IMG/VR virus record: IMGVR_UViG_3300027917_000033
Location: 23,843 to 87,842 of that record
DNA from: a virus
Reading direction: 5' to 3' (one strand)
Length of the DNA stretch: 64,000 nucleotides
The notes under the pieces: generated by a model
Databases searched by the model: none
Told to the model about the DNA's origin: nothing
The model's input: the letters and a program-made list of their open reading frames with translations, nothing else
Program-made: the position numbers and the translations under genes
Shown: positions 17,180 through 24,850 of the stretch, one piece after another
Layout of the letters: each line of letters opens with the position of its first letter
How positions within the stretch are numbered: position 1 is the stretch's first letter

Positions 17180-18934
17180 TTAAGCCGCGACATATGACTC
17201 CACGAATCTAACCGAGCAGGTCCAATCCCATGTCTCTGAATTGTTTCCAGTTATCCTAACCCTTATGCTATCGCCACTAGTATCAAGTGCGGCTTGTAAC
17301 GTAGAGCCAGTTCCAGCCGATTGATTATTTCCAAGCGGCCCGCCAGCAGGAACCAAGACAGCACCGTCAAGAGCTGCATCCAAATACGCCAGTTGATCAT
17401 CATGCCCAAAAGACGCAGCGTCATCTGATGTTCTCTTTTTGGCTGCAATTAGGATCAATAGTGAATATGCCTTCCACGGTTCAAGAGGCATATCCAATAT
17501 TGTCTGTGTTGTATTGGTGGTAGTTTGCAAGTACTTTATGATTTCGCAACTTTGCGAATGGCCAAGACCAGAAGTCCTGTTCGAGCCGAAAGCTTTCTGG
17601 TCAGCTCTGTAAGCATCGGCGTAATATCCCTGGGCGAAGCCACGTGCGGCATATGAACGGCAGTTTTCGCCTTGGCAGAACGACCATTCTGCGTTGTTAA
17701 CTACTGTATTGCTGGAGCCCTGCAGAAATGAGTTGTTCTCATCGGCAGTATTACCATATCCCTGCAACAAATTATAGTCGTTGTTACTCGCTTGTACTGT
17801 ATTAGTATCGCCTTGTATGAAATTGAAATTGTTTCCAGCGCCAGAACAAGTATTATCTGTCCCTTGCATGAAGTTGCCAGAATTGCCAGTGCCAGTGATG
17901 TTGTTACTTAAGCCCTGCAGGAAACAATAGTCGGCCCCGGCAATGCCATTACTCTTACCTTGTATGAAATTGTAATTGTAATACCCATACTCACCGAACA
18001 CACCACCAGTGTAATTGCCATACCCTTGTGTCATACACCCATAACTTTTTCTAGATACAGCATTGCCCTCGCCCTGTGCAAAACTATTCTTGCCACGACC
18101 TGCACCATATGGTCCAACAGCGGCGGCTATGTTGTTTGTGTCACCTTGTGCGAAAGAAGACGCAGAATTGCCGTAGATGGTATTGTTATAACCCTGTGCC
18201 ATACTATTCGGCGATGATGCGTATATTATGTTCGTGTCGCCCTGTGCAAAGCAGTTGTCTGAATATACATCGTTGTCGCTGCCGATTGCAGAGCTATTCG
18301 ATACTGCTGTCGGATAAGCTCCAACTGTATTGCCAGTGCCTTGGGCTATGCCTTGAGAAGCATATACAGAAATCGAGGAGCCCTGCACAAGCATGTCATA
18401 GGTATTAGCACCATAATATCCGACTACCAGGGTTGCGCCTTGAGCGAACGCACGCTGCGTGTAGTTGACGACGACGTTGCCTTGTACCATGGCTATCTGA
18501 CCGTAGCTAAGAGCGCCTTTACCTTGCGCAAACACGTAAGCCGCACCAACTGACCCGGCCCCATAGCCCTGTCCCATCACACAATTTGAATTAGCTATAA
18601 TACCACGCCCCTGCGCTAACGAATAGTTGCCGTTTGCAGACGATGACCAACCTTGGGCAAACGAGCCAACGCCGCTCGCGGATGCAGAGTTGCCTTGCGC
18701 GAACGAATGGTTACCACCGGCAGCCGAAGAGTTTCCCTGAGCAAGCGCGTTGTCACCAGCTGCCGTGGGGGCCACTGCACCCTTACCAATGCCAGCATTC
18801 GTGCCAGCGCCATCAGTGAAGAAGCCTGTGCCATCTGGTGCTGGGATTTCGATAGCACCAATCATCTCCGTGATCATTTCCCATTCACGCTGCATCCCAG
18901 CCCATTTGTCAGGGAATGTGTCTAATACGCTCAT
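17180..18934 (-). CDS. tail fibre or adhesin-like protein with about 25 A-Q-G repeats
   Basis: 584 residues. Residues ~50-440 are a run of degenerate repeats of 12-18 residues, each with F-A-Q-G or a variant (LAQG, FLQG, MVQG), alternating with Ser/Asn/Gly-rich turns. This resembles the head repeats of YadA-type trimeric adhesins and Hep_Hag motifs, which fold as a left-handed beta-roll. The C-terminal 130 residues (KYLQTTTNTTQTILDMPLEPW onward, here split) form a separate beta-rich domain, likely for trimerisation or binding. Probable host-recognition or capsid-decoration fibre. A promoter-like box lies 25 bases before the ATG. Confidence 0.7.
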   Translation of the reverse strand: MSVLDTFPDKWAGMQREWEMITEMIGAIEIPAPDGTGFFTDGAGTNAGIGKGAVAPTAAGDNALAQGNSSAAGGNHSFAQGNSASASGVGSFAQGWSSSANGNYSLAQGRGIIANSNCVMGQGYGAGSVGAAYVFAQGKGALSYGQIAMVQGNVVVNYTQRAFAQGATLVVGYYGANTYDMLVQGSSISVYASQGIAQGTGNTVGAYPTAVSNSSAIGSDNDVYSDNCFAQGDTNIIYASSPNSMAQGYNNTIYGNSASSFAQGDTNNIAAAVGPYGAGRGKNSFAQGEGNAVSRKSYGCMTQGYGNYTGGVFGEYGYYNYNFIQGKSNGIAGADYCFLQGLSNNITGTGNSGNFMQGTDNTCSGAGNNFNFIQGDTNTVQASNNDYNLLQGYGNTADENNSFLQGSSNTVVNNAEWSFCQGENCRSYAARGFAQGYYADAYRADQKAFGSNRTSGLGHSQSCEIIKYLQTTTNTTQTILDMPLEPWKAYSLLILIAAKKRTSDDAASFGHDDQLAYLDAALDGAVLVPAGGPLGNNQSAGTGSTLQAALDTSGDSIRVRITGNNSETWDWTCSVRFVESYVAA

Positions 18935-18959
18935 ATCTCACCTTGTTATCTGGCCTATG

Positions 18960-18970
18960 TTATATTTGAA
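18960..18970 (-). promoter_or_regulatory. candidate late promoter box TTCAAATATAA (fibre gene)
   Basis: The minus strand reads TTCAAATATAA, identical over 11 bases to the box at 20089-20099. In both cases exactly 25 bases separate it from the ATG. It may be the recognition site of the gp55-like sigma factor encoded at 35.2 kb, since both genes look late or structural. Confidence 0.45.
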
Positions 18971-18972
18971 TA

Positions 18973-19776
18973 TTATCTGTATCCGAAGAACTGGTTAAAG
19001 AATGAATGCGATCTCATAATGTGCATTACTACTGTTGGGTTGATTATATTCTTCCATTCGTCCATAGGTGGAGCCTTGACTTCTCCGCATCCCTCGTGCG
19101 GGAATTTATGCAAATAATACGCATCTGGGTCGGTTGAGGTATTTTCTACGTTTTTGAAATCATGTTCGTAGTAGTCTTCTTCCAATATGTCATAAATTTC
19201 GCGCATCATTGCGTCCGGTCGATCTACCAATCTTTCATACCTTACAAAATTAACTGGCAATTTACGATTTATGATATCGTAAATGCCGTTCAGGGGTCCG
19301 CCGACGATCCCCTGATTGCTAAACGCAAATTCTGCCCTTCCCATCATCGTCTTGCGTTCGCTGTTTTGTGCATAATCGAATAGTGGATTTTTACGATGCT
19401 GTTTTTCTATAGACGCGAATACCTCACGTAAATCTCTTATCATAACTAATATTTTGCTGTTTGGGTACACCCGTCTCAGCGGCATAACTAAATGAGTCCA
19501 CCCACGGCTTTTGTCAAATATTACAGCCCTGTCGTCGTTTCTCGCGTGCCAATTATCCGAGAATGCGCGCAAAGAACGTTCGAGGCGATCTTCTGTGCCT
19601 TTACGATCAGCGTCTAGATCACCTTTAACTTCGAAAGCGTTGCTCCACGTGTTTATTATGTTGTTCCATATAAGTGGCAACGCACTGGTGCTAGTCGCCC
19701 AGAATTTTGGGTTTTGGTTCAAGATATTACACAGGAGTGTGCTTCCACTCCTAGGCAGGCCGGTTATGACGTGCAT
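18973..19776 (-). CDS. PAPS-dependent sulfotransferase-like protein
   Basis: 267 residues. TGLPRSGSTLLCNIL at the N-terminus is the 5'-phosphosulfate-binding loop and VMIRDLREVFASI (~123-135) the 3'-phosphate-binding block of sulfotransferases. The family moves a sulfuryl group from PAPS to a hydroxyl or amine. Such genes occur in some environmental phages; the target here may be the neighbouring fibre, a surface glycan or a host metabolite. It overlaps the next gene's end by one base. Confidence 0.8.
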   Translation of the reverse strand: MHVITGLPRSGSTLLCNILNQNPKFWATSTSALPLIWNNIINTWSNAFEVKGDLDADRKGTEDRLERSLRAFSDNWHARNDDRAVIFDKSRGWTHLVMPLRRVYPNSKILVMIRDLREVFASIEKQHRKNPLFDYAQNSERKTMMGRAEFAFSNQGIVGGPLNGIYDIINRKLPVNFVRYERLVDRPDAMMREIYDILEEDYYEHDFKNVENTSTDPDAYYLHKFPHEGCGEVKAPPMDEWKNIINPTVVMHIMRSHSFFNQFFGYR

Positions 19777-20063
19777 CAGACGTTAATATCCTCGTCGCCA
19801 GACATTTTGTGGGTATTGACAAAGGCTCTCATGTTATTTATCATTGAGACAGCTTCGTCTTTGTCAGCCCCCAGCAAATCAAGTATTGCAGCTTTGTTGC
19901 CTGGCGCGGCGGCGACGATGCCTTTGATGTTTTTCAATATTTGCCGTTGAATCCTTACCGAACGACCAAGCGCCCTCCTGATGGTGATTGCTGCTTGTTC
20001 GTTTTTCTGTGTGTTTGTTAGAGAGATTTGGCCCCGTGCTTTTGCGTTGTCTGCTAGGCCCAT
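19776..20063 (-). CDS. small basic helical protein
   Basis: 95 residues from ATG 20063, which has a GGAGAC SD; a longer in-frame start at 20123 lies upstream of the promoter-like box and lacks an SD. N-terminal half rich in Arg and Gln (RRALGRSVRIQRQILKNI), acidic end. Not recognised. Probably late: the box TTCAAATATAA stands 25 bases upstream. Confidence 0.6.
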   Translation of the reverse strand: MGLADNAKARGQISLTNTQKNEQAAITIRRALGRSVRIQRQILKNIKGIVAAAPGNKAAILDLLGADKDEAVSMINNMRAFVNTHKMSGDEDINV

Positions 20064-20088
20064 CGTGTTGTCTCCTGCATAATTTTTA

Positions 20089-20099
20089 TTATATTTGAA
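20089..20099 (-). promoter_or_regulatory. candidate late promoter box TTCAAATATAA
   Basis: Same 11-mer and same 25-base distance to the start codon as at 18960-18970. It lies at the edge of the structured, gene-free region and points away from it. Confidence 0.45.
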
Positions 20100-20540
20100 T
20101 AGGCTGTTTCCCACCAACCGCATCCCACTAACTAAAGAGTTGGTGGTTAGAAGGGCGACTCTAAAAGTTTGGAAGACCGAAATGAAGGTCGGAAAACCAA
20201 TTTCTTAAAGATGCTACCTTCGCGGCGGTACCTAAACGGGTCTACGATTGTTTCCTTCGCTTTCCCGACCCATTGGAGGCTCAACCGCCGGGTGCCTTCA
20301 CACCCGAAGCCCAGAGGCCATCTCACGATGCTGACTGGTCCCAGTTATGAACAGCGAAATTCACTGGGGAGCACTCGGTCCCAATAGGATTTTACGACAT
20401 CTTTTGATGAAGGCCCGACGTGAACTGGTTGTTTAAAGCCTAACCCGCACAAGCGTCCGTGGGTCAAGCGGGCACCACGGAAGAACGTTTTGAACGGCTT
20501 CAACTTAGATACATTTGACTGACGAACGCGCAAAAATAGC
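20100..20540 (+). ncRNA. large structured RNA candidate, about 440 bases
   Basis: No gene fits this stretch, which is GC-richer than its surroundings and full of perfect local hairpins: CCACCAAC/GTTGGTGG (from 20112), TTAGA/TCTAA, GACC/GGTC, CGGGTG/CACCCG, CCCAGT/ACTGGG with a nested GAA/TTC, CATC-TTTT-GATG and CCGTGG/CCACGG. Loops and linkers are A-rich on the plus strand (GAAATGAA, CTAAAAG, GGAAAACC), which favours plus-strand transcription. Size and style recall large phage RNAs such as GOLLD or ROOL, but I cannot match it to either, nor to RNase P RNA, tmRNA or a group I intron. It ends just before the leader cassette. Confidence 0.6.
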
Positions 20541-20545
20541 GTAGA

Positions 20546-21034
20546 ATGAAACTAAAATCATTGTATGAATCTGAGTCTGATGAATCTCGCATAAAACGAC
20601 TTCGGGATTCTGTAACAATACCATCATCTAAAAATATTTATAATGACATGATCGGAGTGTCGGAAAGACTGGCGATAGTTGGGCAATATTTAAGTGATTG
20701 GGGCTTTCCAGTTGACCCAGTAAGTAAACCATCAACTGGTCATCCCCCATTCATACGGGTATGGAATAATGAACACAAAACCGGTGTCGTTGCAATATCT
20801 GTTAGAGCATTGGTATCGGGTTATAAAGTATTTGGGATTCCTACAATTGGCCCATCTGAAGTGTTTATAGAAAAACTTGGTAGCAATATGCGAAGAAAGT
20901 CAGCGAATCTGTGGGCCAAAAAAGTCGATTTGGCTAAACCTAATGCACTGCAAACAATAAAACAAATAGTCGAAGAAATGGTTTTTCTGCCAAACCAAAG
21001 ACGTGATCATTTAGTGGACCCAGATGAATCCTGA
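20546..21034 (+). CDS. probable internal head protein, DPxxF family, LYE leader
   Basis: 162 residues. The N-terminus MKLKSLYE-SESDES has an L-x-E site at residues 6-8, the shape of T4-type capsid-targeting sequences. The body matches the small paralogous family: hydrophobic strands, then LAKPNALQTIKQIVEEM, the D-P-x-x-F position reading K-P-N-A-L. First gene of the plus-strand cassette; it overlaps the next gene by 11 bases. Function unknown. Confidence 0.65.
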   Translation: MKLKSLYESESDESRIKRLRDSVTIPSSKNIYNDMIGVSERLAIVGQYLSDWGFPVDPVSKPSTGHPPFIRVWNNEHKTGVVAISVRALVSGYKVFGIPTIGPSEVFIEKLGSNMRRKSANLWAKKVDLAKPNALQTIKQIVEEMVFLPNQRRDHLVDPDES

Positions 21035-21548
21035 AGAAATAGCCAAGTTGATCACGGAAGATCCCGACGTCTTCGAAGACTGGGATGAAGCTGATATAGG
21101 ATTGGTGGAAACGATGAATCCAGAGGATATAGCCAAGTTGATCACGGAAGATCCGGACACTCCGGACATTCTGGATCTCGTAAGTCAAAAATTATTCGAA
21201 TTAGGCTATAGCCACGAGAACAGGTGGGGCGGATTATTGATTCGCCCTGAGCAGCTGAACATCGAAGGCGTAGAAGACTGCGAAGGGCTTTATATCGAAG
21301 ATAAAGGCCAAGCCAACATTAACATGATCATGATAGACAAGAACGCGCCTGAGGCTTTCGGTCCTGGAGACTTCACGCCATGGTGGTCGGGGACCTTCCT
21401 GAAGAACATCTGGCGTCGACCAACAGGTTACTTTGACTATTGGTATCCATTGAATTTGGCTGATCCCGAAGAATATGAAGAATTTGAAGAAATTCTTAAA
21501 TGGTCGATGGAAGATTGGAGAGGCTATTGGAGACTGGGTCAACTGTGA
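21024..21548 (+). CDS. probable internal head protein with tandem duplicated ITEDPD leader
   Basis: 174 residues. The leader occurs twice: MNPEEIAKLITEDPD at 1-15 and MNPEDIAKLITEDPD at 32-46, so either a duplicated targeting signal or an alternative start. The rest is a DPxxF-family domain ending LADPEEYEEFEEILKWS. If the prohead protease cuts after L-I-T-E, both leader copies would be removed. Ends in a GTGA overlap with the next gene. Confidence 0.75.
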   Translation: MNPEEIAKLITEDPDVFEDWDEADIGLVETMNPEDIAKLITEDPDTPDILDLVSQKLFELGYSHENRWGGLLIRPEQLNIEGVEDCEGLYIEDKGQANINMIMIDKNAPEAFGPGDFTPWWSGTFLKNIWRRPTGYFDYWYPLNLADPEEYEEFEEILKWSMEDWRGYWRLGQL

Positions 21549-22387
21549 ACCCTAAAGATATAGCCCGGATGATTACTGAAGACCCGGATATGACGGAAGA
21601 TATAGACGACCTGACAATATTGGGGTGGTTCAAAGAATATCTTGAAAATAGCCCGATTATTGCGAAGGCTTTTGAACACGGTCGCTTTGGCAAGTTCATC
21701 AGGTACGATTTTGAAAACTTTGGGCCTGTCCAGAGCAAACCGTGGGTGCGTCTCAATATAACGACATCTGCACACAGTGGCGCTGTAATTGTACACAATG
21801 GCAAACTTGAATTATTTAATTATTTCATGCCAAAAACGCGCATCGTAGACTTGGCTGATCCGAACGCATTTGAACGTGCTACAGAGATTATAGTAGAGCT
21901 ATTGTTCGCTGGTCCTGCTCGTCGGGCTTTCCAGACAGAGGAAATGAATCGCCCTGACCCAGAAAATACAATCAGGTTGGTCGAAGAAGACCCGAACGCT
22001 AAGTCTATAGAAGAAATAGCGAGTGAGGTGCGTTTAAAGGCAAGCCAACTAGGGATTGATCTTCCACCGACATCGGTCATGTGGACAGATAAAGACACTA
22101 GTCATTATGATTTTAAAGATATCTATATAAGCCAAAGGGATGCTGATGATGCATTTGCGATTGTGGCGCACGAATATGGACACGTTTTGTATGATATGCT
22201 GTCAAAAGAACAGCAAGACATGTGGTTTGAGTTGGTGAATAAAGAAGTCTTCAATGGCAAATTATATCCTGCCCATGGTGACGAAGTTTTTGCTAGAAGT
22301 TTCCAACACGTGATCGCAAATGAGTCAGAACCAGCTTATGAAGCTGCTAGAGATGCATTTTTTAAAATAATGTCATATGAATCCTAA
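21545..22387 (+). CDS. probable internal head protein: DPxxF domain fused to zinc metallopeptidase
   Basis: 280 residues from GTG 21545 (the GTGA overlap with the upstream stop decides the start). Leader NPKDIARMITEDPDM at 2-16; DPxxF domain to about 125 (VDLADPNAFERATEIIVE); then a second leader-like stretch NTIRLVEEDPN (141-151); then a zincin with HEYGH (209-213) and a candidate third ligand in HGDEVFARSF (Glu247). The zincin family cleaves proteins with one zinc ion. An injected protease could act on a host factor or in the head. No signal peptide. Confidence 0.75.
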   Translation: MNPKDIARMITEDPDMTEDIDDLTILGWFKEYLENSPIIAKAFEHGRFGKFIRYDFENFGPVQSKPWVRLNITTSAHSGAVIVHNGKLELFNYFMPKTRIVDLADPNAFERATEIIVELLFAGPARRAFQTEEMNRPDPENTIRLVEEDPNAKSIEEIASEVRLKASQLGIDLPPTSVMWTDKDTSHYDFKDIYISQRDADDAFAIVAHEYGHVLYDMLSKEQQDMWFELVNKEVFNGKLYPAHGDEVFARSFQHVIANESEPAYEAARDAFFKIMSYES

Positions 22388-23111
22388 AGACATAGCTCGG
22401 CTGATCACTGAAGATCCTGATATCTTTAACGAAGACTGGGAAGAATTAGGCATCGAAGATCCATTTGCTATTGATGAAGACGAAATTAAAAAGAAATGGA
22501 CTGCGGCATTAATGGATGCGATGGGCCAAGAATGGGCGTCAATACTAAATGAGAATGATAAGGAGCAGATCCTTGCTGATCAAGATAAGTTCGTAGAGAT
22601 ATTAAAATATGCTAAGGAGGTGGCAGAGAAAAGATACCCGCAGTATACTGTAGACGAGTATTTGCGTAATGCCGCCATATCTGTGGTGGCTTTCCAGGTG
22701 AACATGAGAACGCCCAAGAAGGCTCCTCCAGAAACTCCGCCAGAGACGAAGTATACGGTTTTCCTCTCAGACCCAGAAATGATGCTGGAATTAACCACCA
22801 ACCCGCAAAACTGGAAGAATTACATAGCGATTATCAAAAGAGAGCTAGGAGACGGTCCTTATTATTGGCAGCAATTTGATTCTGATACTGGAATGTTATA
22901 CAATGGACTTTATGCTTACCCAGTGCCAGACGAGCACGTGCTGGAATATTATGACGTATGGTGGATGTATGTAAATATTATCGAAAAAATAACAGACCCT
23001 GAAGAGATTGCCAATACCATACCAGCAATGGGCGACTATAACCTAGGTGGCATCGTGGTATTCAAAAACATGAATGATTTGCTTACTAGGTGGGAGCCAC
23101 TTAGTTTATAA
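22377..23111 (+). CDS. probable internal head protein with ITEDPD leader
   Basis: 244 residues. Leader MNPKDIARLITEDPDIF, helical acidic domain (WTAALMDAMGQEW), a Pro/Glu hinge (KKAPPETPPETKY ~113-125) and a second alpha/beta domain. No known fold recognised. Start codon lies 11 bases inside the upstream gene. A true intrinsic terminator follows, so transcription from the cassette head ends or is reduced here. Confidence 0.7.
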   Translation: MNPKDIARLITEDPDIFNEDWEELGIEDPFAIDEDEIKKKWTAALMDAMGQEWASILNENDKEQILADQDKFVEILKYAKEVAEKRYPQYTVDEYLRNAAISVVAFQVNMRTPKKAPPETPPETKYTVFLSDPEMMLELTTNPQNWKNYIAIIKRELGDGPYYWQQFDSDTGMLYNGLYAYPVPDEHVLEYYDVWWMYVNIIEKITDPEEIANTIPAMGDYNLGGIVVFKNMNDLLTRWEPLSL

Positions 23112-23135
23112 AGGCCGGGTTATCTGGCCTTTTTA
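23111..23135 (+). terminator. intrinsic terminator
   Basis: AAAGGCC (23111-23117) pairs with GGCCTTT (23127-23133) around a 9-base loop and runs into five Ts on the plus strand. It divides the leader cassette into two transcription segments. Confidence 0.8.
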
Positions 23136-23144
23136 TGAGAGAAT

Positions 23145-23870
23145 ATGGAACCGATAGACATAGCTCGGCTGATTACGGAAGACCCGGATATTGCAGCCGA
23201 TTTCTTTCATGGATACAGATCGTATGGCGACAGAACCAATATGTTGAGGATTTTGGAAAATGGCATAGCCGTCCCAGATACTATGGAAACATATTGGAGT
23301 TGGGATCCTATTCTTTATTATTGGTATAACAAAGACGCAACGCCGGGATATAAGAAAGGGAGACTTGTTGGTAATATCGTAGAGGTAAGGTTCACAGAAA
23401 ATGATCCGAACGTGGGTGGTTTTGGGGATGGCCAGCCTCTATATGCGTATATGGTGGCTAGAGACAAAGAGTGGGTTGACAAACATCATATGGCTAAAGC
23501 GGAAAATCTACTAGACGAATTACCACCTGCAATGAAAAAATCATTCCTAGACCTGCAGCAGCAAATTACAGGAGATCCAAAATGGCGTGGTGATTGGATG
23601 TTTGCTGGCATTTTGCCTGACTACCACAAACAGGCAGCTGTTGATTGGTTTAGAGATGCAAGACGATACTTGTCGGCAGTTGGTACGGCATCTAGTCATG
23701 AATTTAATTATGTTGGCCCTATCATTTCGTTTGGTGACCCAAATAATACTTCAATAGTTGGTATTTACGAATTATACAAAGATACCGGAGAAATCTACAA
23801 GGCATATTATACTTGTGGATTGTCGAAAATCGGATCGGACCTTTTCGCGTCACACAGAAAAACAACATGA
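23145..23870 (+). CDS. probable internal head protein with ITEDPD leader; possibly ADP-ribosyltransferase-like
   Basis: 241 residues. Leader MEPIDIARLITEDPDI. It is followed at once by FFHGYRSYGDRTNMLRILENGI, an H-G ... I-L-x-x-G-I pattern seen at the start of ADP-ribosyltransferase and related folds; the T4 Alt enzyme, also injected, is of that class. The remaining motifs are not clear, so the enzyme call is a guess. Ends in an ATGA overlap with a one-helix membrane protein. Confidence 0.65.
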   Translation: MEPIDIARLITEDPDIAADFFHGYRSYGDRTNMLRILENGIAVPDTMETYWSWDPILYYWYNKDATPGYKKGRLVGNIVEVRFTENDPNVGGFGDGQPLYAYMVARDKEWVDKHHMAKAENLLDELPPAMKKSFLDLQQQITGDPKWRGDWMFAGILPDYHKQAAVDWFRDARRYLSAVGTASSHEFNYVGPIISFGDPNNTSIVGIYELYKDTGEIYKAYYTCGLSKIGSDLFASHRKTT

Positions 23871-23977
23871 AGAAGCCAATTGAAGTTAAGCCGCAGCCAA
23901 TTAGTTATGGCTGTGTAGGATTGGCTTTATTTGCACTGGCGGTTATCATCACAATTGTTATTGGGATTTATCTATGA
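23867..23977 (+). CDS. small single-helix membrane protein
   Basis: 36 residues: a basic, Pro-containing N-terminus (MKKPIEVKPQPISYG) and one hydrophobic helix (LALFALAVIITIVIGIYL). It is joined to both neighbours by ATGA overlaps (starts 23867, ends 23977), which supports it as a real gene. It lacks the leader, so it stands out in the cassette. Could be an inner-membrane partner of an injected protein. Confidence 0.6.
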   Translation: MKKPIEVKPQPISYGCVGLALFALAVIITIVIGIYL

Positions 23978-24405
23978 ATACAAAAGACATAGCCATGTTA
24001 ATCACTGAGGATCCAGATGTGGCCGAATCGCTAAGAATACTCATTTTAGATGATGATCCACATCCTGATGACCCAGACAACTTTTCAAAAGCTGGCCAAT
24101 TCAGAATTAAGGCATTCAAGAAGAAGTTTATCGGGCATGTTGTTAAATGGGTTAGAACCGCTGAACAGGCTATAGATGAACTAGCAAACAACGACTGGGA
24201 TGTGTTGTTCCTGGATCACGATCTTGGTGGCGAAATATATGTAGATTCTGGGCCTGGTACAGGTTACGAAGTGGCCGTGTGGCTTGAGAAAAACCCAGAC
24301 AGACAGCCACCGCAGATATTCTTACACAGCCTAAATTCTGTTGGTAGGCAAAATATGCAAGCGGCCTTACCAAATGCAACGCAAACGCCGTTCGCGTGGA
24401 AATAG
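23974..24405 (+). CDS. probable internal head protein: leader plus receiver-like (cREC) domain
   Basis: 143 residues. Leader MNTKDIAMLITEDPDV, then a receiver-like fold: LRILILDDDPHP, WDVLFLDHDLGG, GTGYEVAVWL and PQIFLHSLNSVGRQNM. The D-H-D-L-G-G block and the H-S-x-N strand match the cyclic-phosphate-processing receiver family, proposed to act on RNA ends; ordinary response regulators lack them. An injected RNA-end processing protein is the inference. Confidence 0.7.
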   Translation: MNTKDIAMLITEDPDVAESLRILILDDDPHPDDPDNFSKAGQFRIKAFKKKFIGHVVKWVRTAEQAIDELANNDWDVLFLDHDLGGEIYVDSGPGTGYEVAVWLEKNPDRQPPQIFLHSLNSVGRQNMQAALPNATQTPFAWK

Positions 24406-24442
24406 AGGCAAAGATAATTTATGAATACATTGTGTGCGAAAC

Positions 24443-24850
24443 ATGAATGATATTAAGAAAATAGCAGGCCTGATCACTGAAGATCCTGATGTGATACAGG
24501 AAACCGGTTTATCAGATTTGTATGAACAAGAAGCAGAATTATTAAAAGCATTATGGGGATACCTTGAGGAAGAAGGGATCCAAATGGAGGCCGGGTCTCA
24601 TCTAACTCGTGGTGTGCCAAAAGGTATGACCAGGCATCCTGAAACTGGGCCGCAATTGTGGAGAAGATCTCCAAATGGTAGGATTGATATCTGGAAAACA
24701 CCAGGGCGACTGGCAAAGAGTGACCACGATTACACTGCATCTTACGATGCCGGGTGGTCATCTAAAGGGCGTTTATATTTTAGATTCAATGTATGTGACC
24801 CGGAATCGTTCCCAAAGGTTAGGGATTTCATTTTAAAGCATACAACATGA
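24443..24850 (+). CDS. probable internal head protein, DPxxF family, ITEDPD leader
   Basis: 135 residues from ATG 24443. Leader KKIAGLITEDPDVIQET; body with charged strands and the C-terminal signature CDPESFPKVRDFILKH of the DPxxF family. The leader DNA is identical over 25 bases to that of the next gene (CACTGAAGATCCTGATGTGA and beyond), which points to recent copying. Ends in an ATGA overlap. Confidence 0.7.
   Translation: MNDIKKIAGLITEDPDVIQETGLSDLYEQEAELLKALWGYLEEEGIQMEAGSHLTRGVPKGMTRHPETGPQLWRRSPNGRIDIWKTPGRLAKSDHDYTASYDAGWSSKGRLYFRFNVCDPESFPKVRDFILKHTT

Noticed and set aside
20100-20540. RNase P RNA, tmRNA or group I intron
   Set aside because: The conserved cores of these RNAs (P4 region, tRNA-like ends, P7/G-site) could not be found on either strand.
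23145-23870. Firm call as an ADP-ribosyltransferase
   Set aside because: Only the first H-G ... I-L-x-x-G-I pattern is visible; the later catalytic Glu motif could not be identified.
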